Assembly: GCF_000283155.1 (NCBI RefSeq) | Contig: NW_004454163.1 | Span: 7,572,880 to 7,636,879 of the forward strand | Direction: 5' to 3' | Length of the DNA stretch: 64,000 nucleotides | Source: Ceratotherium simum simum | Taxonomy: Eukaryota > Chordata > Mammalia > Perissodactyla > Rhinocerotidae | Shown: positions 58,085 to 64,000 of the stretch, piece by piece | How the letters are laid out: the number at the start of each line of letters is the position of its first letter | Position numbering within the stretch: position 1 is the first letter of the stretch | Notes under the pieces: generated by a model | The model's input: the letters and a program-made list of their open reading frames with translations, nothing else | Database searches by the model: none | What the model was told of the DNA's origin: nothing | Program-made: the position numbers and the translations under genes

Positions 58085-58560
58085 AGAAAACTCATTAATC
58101 AAAAACCAGGGTTACATAAACATGGAGTTATGATGTGACCCAGTAATTCTGCCACTAGGTATATTAACAAGAGAATTGAAACCGTATGCCCGCACAAAAC
58201 TTGTACACAAACGTTCACACTAGCATTATTCACAAGAGCTAAAAGGTGGAAACGACTCAAATGTCCATCAACTAATGAATGGATAAACAAAATGTGGTTC
58301 AGTATATGAATTGTCCAGAATAGGCAAATGCATAAGACAGGAGGTAGAGTAGTGGTTGCTCGGGGCTCGGAGGAGGGGTGGTGAGGAGTGACTGCTAATT
58401 GAGTATGGGGTTTCTTTTTAGGGTGATGAAAATGTTCATAATTAAATAGTCTTGTTGGTTGCCCAACTTCGTGAATACACTAAAAACCATTTAATTGTAC
58501 AGTTTAAAAGGGTGAATTTTATGGTATGTGAAATATACCTCAATAAAACCAACCAGAAAA
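58085..58560 (+). mobile_element. L1M 3' end with internal deletion
   Basis: 'gtgacccagtaattctgcca', 'cacactagcattattcacaa', 'atgtccatcaactaatgaat', 'ggataaacaaaatgtggttc', 'aattgtacagtttaaaaggg' and 'tatggtatgtgaaatatacc' are in plus-strand L1M order. The part after 'gtggttcagtatatgaattg' jumps ahead, so some sequence is missing. Confidence 0.87.
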
Positions 58561-59496
58561 CAAGGTTTATGCCTCGGACTTGGAGAACAGAAAGAGTTGG
58601 GACTATTTTGTTATTCGCTTATTTAATCTGTCAAGTGTTTTTGCTTGTGGAATGGGTGGGGGATTGTGCCTTTCATGGCAGTGTTTCCCTCACCCCTTTG
58701 TGCGCCCCAGGTGGTTTATCTCCTTTCATGGCCCACATGTCGCTGTGCCCCCATTTTTGATGGACTTGAGTGCTCACCTGTCCTTGGAGCTTTTAGCATA
58801 GCTCGGTGCCACCCCTGGGGCTCACCCACATGCAAGAATGGTGTCCCCAGGACCCTGGCAGCTTGGCTGGCTGGCATTCTCGGCCACCCTGCGGTCTGTG
58901 CCGAGGCCCCAACCACAGGGTGATGAGGGCTGTTGGCTGACACTCCTAGTTGGGTGCCACAGAGGACATTTTAAGTAGTCAAGTCAAACAGTTCAAATCT
59001 GAGGGGTAAAGAAACACAAAGGGAATTGAGAATTCCAATGGGAAGGACCTGCCATTCACATAAAGACCGATAAAGTAATTTCTGAGAGACTTTCCCTAGC
59101 ATAATTAGGTGCAGAAACTATTATTCGCACTGCTAGTTTAAGTGTATATGTGATGTTAATCTATTCATTTAACAAATCTGGAGAAGTATATAACAAAGTC
59201 TACGGGGGTAGGATTACAGATTACTTTTACTTCGTATATAGATACATAATTGTAGTATTTTATTAATTTTTCTGTATAATTGCAACATTTTTTTTCACAG
59301 TGGGAATGTATTACTTTTGTAATCAGAGAAAATATATACGTTAAAAAAATAAAAATGGCCTAGATAATGTTACCTAAAAACCTATGAGTTGAAAAGGTGT
59401 GATTGAGAGAACTTACAATTCACGAGGTATGTTAGGGAAAACATGACTCAAAGATTGGTCAGGAGAAATTTATTTTTAAAAGCATTTCACACACGA
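58561..59496. other. Unassigned stretch
   Basis: Frames of 73-102 codons overlap at 58452-58943 on both strands; none is recognisable. The remainder is AT-rich without a named repeat. Confidence 0.45.
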
Positions 59497-59999
59497 ATGA
59501 ATAAAGATACATGCACCCCTGTCTTCATTGCAGCTGCATTCACAATAGCCAGGACTTGGAAGCAACCTAAATGCACATCAAGGGACGAATGGATAAAGAA
59601 GATGTGGTATATATACACAGTGGAATACTGCTCAGCCATAAGAAACGATGAAATCCAGCCATTTGTGACAACATGGATGGACACTGAGGGTATTATGCTA
59701 AGCAAAATAAGTCAGAGGGAGTAGGTCAAATACCATATGATCTCACTCATAAATAGAAGACAAAAACAACAAACAAACACATAGAGACAGAGATTGGATT
59801 GGTGGTTACCAGAGGGGAAGGGGGAAGGGAGGAGGGCAAAAAGGATGATTAGGCACATGTGTGTAGTGATGGATTGTAATTACTATTTGGGTGGTGAATA
59901 TGATGTAATCTATGCAGAAATAGAAGTATAATGATGCACACCTGAAATTTATACAATTTTATACAATTTATACAAAATTTATACTGCAATAAAAAAAAA
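59497..59999 (+). mobile_element. Perissodactyl-type L1 3' end, 5'-truncated
   Basis: Starts near 'aataaagatacatgcacccc' and includes 'cttggaagcaacctaaatgc', 'gaagatgtggtatatataca', 'ggttaccagaggggaagggg' and 'aatttatactgcaataaaaa'. The open frame to 59722 preserves the ORF2 C-terminus ('SRDEWIKKMWYIYTVEY'). Near 59945-59985 an AT-rich unit ('ttatacaattttatacaa') is locally repeated. Flanks 'aagcatttcac' and 'aacattttact' are a possible diverged target duplication. Confidence 0.92.
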
Positions 60000-60039
60000 C
60001 ATTTTACTAATGTAGTGATTTTTAGTGTACAAAGTTTGT

Positions 60040-60130
60040 TCACTCATTTGGTCCATTCATCAACCCATCAGGCCTTTATTGAGCCTTGTTACTTGTCAGT
60101 CACAGTGTTGAGGGTGCTCTGAGGATGCCT
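60040..60130 (-). mobile_element. L2 LINE terminal fragment
   Basis: 'gtccattcatcaacccatca', 'ggcctttattgagccttgtt' and 'cagtcacagtgttgagggtg' resemble reverse-strand L2 ('tattgagcacctactatg', 'caggcactgtgctaggc'). Confidence 0.6.
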
Positions 60131-62089
60131 AGGTGCCCTGGCCATGGTGTCTGGCCTCCCAAAGTGCACAGTTCTGCTACTGGCAACAGCTCCATTTTCC
60201 ATTGGGTGCTGCTGGTGAGGAGCGTCTGCACAGGCTGCCAGGGGGGCCCCAAATGCATGCTTATCATTGCCATCAGGTGTGCAGGAAGGAATCTCTGTCT
60301 CCAGTCCATGGATGCCCCTGTTGGCCACAGGGTTTGGGATTGTGGGATGGAGACCGTGATGTGACACAGGGCAAACTTCTTAAGACCCTGCAGCAAAGGG
60401 CAGGCAGGGCAGCAAGACTGAGAGAGTGGGAGAGCTGAGCCATTGTGAAAGAGGGTGTGGTTTATGCTGTGGCTTCCCTCACTGATAGACTGGACCTGGC
60501 TCCAAGGAGGGCCCATGTAGCTGGCCTCATCCAAGGGGGGATCCTAGGAAAGGGTTGCCTCTGCTAGGACTGGACTGGGGGACTTACGACCCCATGGGAG
60601 GTCTGGGAATGGCGAGATTGGTGGAGGGCTTTTAGCTTTCTCTCCCATTGCCCCTCTGTTTGTCTCTTCCTGATTCTCCTCTATTTCCATTGAATCCCCC
60701 CTTTTCTCCCCTTCACTTGCCTCTAGTGTCATAATATTGAAATAAGTCATGTTCTATTATTTGCCTCATTTATTGAATAACTTGAAGGCTCTTATTCTTA
60801 ATTAAAAATACAGATGTGCCATATGGTTTCTCTCTTTCCCTCTGAAAAATTCCTCCTTACAGGAAAGAAAGCAGATTTTTCTTCACCATTGTGTTTGTTT
60901 TTATGGGTCAATGACCTTAGGTGAAAAAGGACGCAGAAGGACTTTTGGATCAGATAAAGCAATCTAGTTATAACATGGTTACTTCTAAATTCCCTGGTTG
61001 TTCAGATCAGGGTTGTATGGCTATCTCCTGACTGGGAACCTGCAGGCACAAGCAGGATGAATCTCAAAACTAATGAGGTAGCAAGACCTTGATGTTTTAT
61101 GAGTCACTGATAGCCAGACAGGACATGGTGAAGGCCAAGCCATTGATGGGGTGGGAAGGAGTGAGCTGGGAGACCAGTGCAGGCTGTCCCAGAAGGGAAC
61201 CCTTTCCCACAGCCCTGAGACCTGTGTGCACAGGAAGGGGAGGTAGACTTGGATTCTGGGCTATTTGCCTAGAGTGAGGATGGAGAAGTGGCAGTTTCTT
61301 ATAGATGGCACAAAAGTGTTTTGTTCCTTGGAGTGCCCTTTTCTCAAAGCCCCCTAAGACTGAAGATGAAAGGATCAGGGGACTCACTCTCCAAGAGGCT
61401 GCTCAGGGCAAGGTCTCTGTCTTCTGGCCCCCGTGGCTAGGAAAGGGCTGTAGAATACTTGGCACTTGTTATGTTTAAGTCAGATCTTAAGCCAGTTTGA
61501 GTCAATGTATCCCCATGATCAAAGGCAGTAATTTCACATCTTTTAGTCACTTCAAAGCAAGTCATGGAAAAAATTAGCAATCTGGAAGCATATTGAATTA
61601 TACATCAAAGAAAAACAATCTCTTGACTTTTCTTCCTTCCCAAATCAACTGTTCCTAAGTGTCAAGTTCCAAACTGGATAGAGGCAATTCAGTGTGGGGG
61701 AATGGAGGTCAATTAAACCAAAGGACTCATTGAATACTTTTTTTTTTACCAAGAACTGTTCTTGGAGCTGCCAGAATATGGAAGAAGCCCAGGATGAGGG
61801 CTTTGTCAGAAGAGTGCTTACCGTTAGTTGGGAAAGCAGAACAGCACACAGCACAACTGTCAGACAGAGCCTAATTAAATGGTGAATTGGGTGATACAAC
61901 GTGATATGCTGTGAGACTTCAAAGAGGAGAAAGAGCAGCCGTGGGGGAGTTGTCCAGCGAGGGTAGATATCATAGCAGGTCTGTGAAGGGATGGAGAGCT
62001 TGGTGAGAGGAGGGAGGTGGGGCACTCCAGGAAAAGGGGAGGGAGAGGGTGAAGCGTGGGGTGTGCACGGGGGTGGTCAGACCCGTCTT
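60131..62089. other. Unassigned stretch
   Basis: GC-rich at 60130-60700, with plus frames of 92 and 101 codons and minus frames of 92 and 144 codons over the same bases. This indicates low stop density rather than a gene. No repeat is recognised. Confidence 0.45.
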
Positions 62090-62533
62090 CTCAATTGGGG
62101 TCAGAAGGGGGCTGAGGTTGGATGGGTAGAGTGGCCCCCATTAAAGATGGGTCCCTAATGCTGGACAGAATGACAGAGATAAAGCCGGACACTAGTTAAA
62201 GTGGTACAGGCAGGTTTTAATCAGTAATATATTATTGCAATAAGGAGAAGAGTCCAGCATGAACTGCACTCAGCTTCAATTTGTGTAGAGGTGACTGGGC
62301 CATTTAAAGAGAGGTGAGGTATGGGGAGGGTGAGTGAGGGCTCGGGCTCGGTAGAGTCAGGGAAGGGAAACATCACAAAAAGCGGGGAGGAGAGATTGGT
62401 CCTTGTGAAACCCCCCTGGGTTTGTGAACTGGCACCTATCAAAGTTAGGTTCCTCCCCTCCCACAGAGGCTGGGAAAGGGGGGCCCCATCCTCAGGTGGC
62501 AGCTAGAATGAACAGTAGTAAATTCTTCCCACA
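62090..62533 (-). mobile_element. LTR of class I endogenous retrovirus (ERV1-like)
   Basis: Read on the minus strand it opens 'tgtgggaagaatttactact' at 62533. It has a TATA-like 'ctctttaaatggccc' near 62310 and an 'attaaa' polyadenylation-type signal at about 62216, followed by 'acctgcctgtacc'. Pyrimidine-rich U5-like text follows. This layout is that of ERV1 LTRs. The left boundary is approximate and no duplication was found. No retroviral gene remnants are seen next to it, so it is probably solitary. The family is not identified. Confidence 0.62.
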
Positions 62534-62989
62534 GCCTTGAGCTTTCTCAGGAAGGCACTTTAAAGGGGGCTTGAGTCATCCTCCAGATGTGGCCTTGAGC
62601 TGTTAGAGACTATGTTAGTGTTTGTTTAAGTCTTTATAGGCCAAGGTTGAGGCCTAGCTGAGAAGAGGGCTCAGAGGAGCATGGCTAGCGTTTGGTCGAG
62701 GAGAGAATCTTCATCAGGTAACATTTGATTTGATGAGGCAGGAAACGGAATTGATAGTTTTTAAAGTGGGACTAATGTGATGAAGCAGATATTAAAGGAG
62801 ATTAGATTGGCTTTGACTATTAATCACTTTTCATTGCATCTTAGAACCACAAATGCTCAAAGAGATCATTAAACTTATAAGCCCTTTATTTACAGTGGAG
62901 GTAACCGAGATCTAAAGGATCAAGTGATTTTTATCCTGTGACGTGAAAATAGTCCAAACGTATGTATGTTACCAGGAGTGTGTATATAT
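62534..62989. other. Unassigned stretch
   Basis: No gene. A MIR-type scrap is possible at about 62840-62940 ('aaagagatcattaaacttat'), but it is too diverged to assert. Confidence 0.4.
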
Positions 62990-63135
62990 TTGTGTGTGTT
63001 TGTGTGTTCAGTACGAGGAATGACTAGGCACTGTGCTAGGTATTAAAGGAGTCACAAACTTCTGTCATAAATTCCTGGGAGCCCTGAGATGCTCATAGTC
63101 CAATGAAAAGGCACAAATATGTGAAGAGTCGGCAG
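62990..63135 (-). mobile_element. L2 LINE 3' fragment
   Basis: 'gactaggcactgtgctaggt', 'attcctgggagccctgagat' and 'gctcatagtccaatgaaaag' follow reverse-strand L2. Confidence 0.7.
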
Positions 63136-63639
63136 CACACTTAGAGATGATGAGCTCACATGGCAGGGTATGGTTCTTGGCATAGGAAGTGAGGGCAAAG
63201 ACAGGAGAGGTCCAGGACTGTAATGGTCCAGGGAGACAAAGAACCATGGAATGCCAGTGCTGAAAGGACTGCAGGGGTACTGTAGCCCAACAAACTCATT
63301 TCATGGGTCTTGATAGGTGGACAGGATTTTGACAGACTGACGGAACAAATAAAGGCTCTGGGAAGGAAGGAGGGAGCCCCCAGGAGACAAAGCATGACAT
63401 AGGAGAATGCAAGGTCTATTCAGGTGGCAGTGAATGGGGTGGGGGTTGTTGAGCAGTAGGTTCCAGAAGGTGAGCAGTAATTGGTCTCCTGTAGGTCTGG
63501 TTTGTTAGTGAACGATTTAAAGGTTTTTAATGTGACTTTTCTTCGTCCACCTGTCACTTGTAACTTTGGCATGTTGGCAAAGTACCTTAGTCGAGGTCAT
63601 CATTACCTCATTTTTTGATGAATGTAGTGCCTTCTTAGC
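63136..63639. other. Unassigned stretch
   Basis: No recognised gene. A MIR-type scrap is possible around 63240-63310. Confidence 0.4.
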
Positions 63640-63905
63640 AGGTTTCCCTCCTTCCTTTTGTCCACTCAACAAATATTTATGTAGTACCTTGGATCCCTCC
63701 AAATGGTTCTCCACACTGAATGTAGCCAAATCGCTCTCTCTAAAACACACATTGGATTGTGTCTCATTTCTCTACATAGAACTGCTCGTTTGCTTTCTGT
63801 TCCATTTATCTTCTCTTCTCTTTAATCTCATCCATTAGTCCCGGCTGTGATACTTCTGATAACCTCCCACTCTAAACTCTCCCTACTCTTCCCACCTGTC
63901 CACTC
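63640..63905 (+). mobile_element. L2 LINE fragment
   Basis: 'aaatcgctctctctaaaaca', 'cacattggattgtgtctcat' and 'gtgatacttctgataacctc' resemble internal L2 ('tgatctttctaaaacacaaa', 'tctgatcatgtcactcc'). The 90-codon frame over it is a by-product. Confidence 0.5.
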
Positions 63906-64000
63906 AATGTGAAGCAACAGACCAGGTTTGATGGACTTTTACCAACTTCATGCAGTCCATGAAGCTCAAATAATAAGCGTGCTAGAATCTTCTGTATCTT

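Noticed and set aside
59443..59724. Host gene encoding the 93-residue product
   Set aside because: It is the C-terminal end of L1 ORF2, as are the minus-strand frames at 32535-32828 and 55407-55676.
60100..60534. 144-codon minus-strand frame, with opposing plus frames, as a gene
   Set aside because: Three or more phases are open across the same bases, which indicates few stops by composition rather than coding.

Overview
This window looks like nuclear DNA of an odd-toed ungulate, most likely a horse or another equid. A rhinoceros or tapir cannot be excluded from sequence alone. The main evidence is eight copies (one cut by the window start) of the tRNA-derived Equine Repetitive Element (ERE) SINE, several with intact flanking duplications, plus three insertions of the L1 lineage typical of these genomes. 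MIR, L2, MER5A, Tigger, Charlie and MaLR/ERVL relics are shared by placental mammals and fit this reading. There is no bacterial, phage or plasmid character.

I found no convincing host protein-coding exon, tRNA, rRNA or CpG-island promoter. The open reading frames are short (under about 160 codons), overlap on both strands, often lie in C- or G-rich stretches, and resemble no family I recognise. The only recognisable protein-coding remains are of transposable elements: L1 ORF2 fragments and one long, decayed hAT-Charlie transposase. The window is probably intergenic or deep intronic.

Layout. 1-5.1 kb: an ERE tail, an old L1 split by a Tigger-type DNA transposon, a MIR, an L2 with an internal 35-bp duplication, and a full ERE. 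5.1-8.6 kb: repeat-poor. 8.6-14.3 kb: L1M, then a cluster of MIR and L2 pieces. 14.3-18.7 kb: mostly unique, with a striking hairpin near 16.8 kb. 19.8-25.45 kb: an MLT1-type LTR, then a roughly 5-kb hAT-Charlie relic split by an L1 and two EREs. 25.8-27.17 kb: a 5'-inverted L1. 27.2-31.1 kb: C-rich unique DNA, a MER5A with an ERE beside it, and L2 pieces. 31.15-33.4 kb: an old L1M split by an ERE and a younger L1. 33.4-42.4 kb: largely unique with a few MIR, L2 and L1 pieces and one young ERE. 42.4-42.9 kb: a head-to-head ERE pair. 43-54 kb: mostly unique with MIR and L2 fragments and an alternating purine-pyrimidine tract. 54.2-56.9 kb: an internally deleted Tigger1, an L1M inside a MIR, a MER5A, and an ERVL/MaLR-like solo LTR. 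58-60 kb: two L1 3' ends. 62.1-62.5 kb: an ERV1-like LTR, then L2 pieces to the end.

No undescribed gene system is visible. The most informative features are the nested-insertion histories, the domain-rich Charlie transposase fossil, the twin-primed L1 and the isolated hairpin. Family names come from recalled consensus patterns; no alignment or database search was run, and boundaries marked approximate could move by tens of bases.
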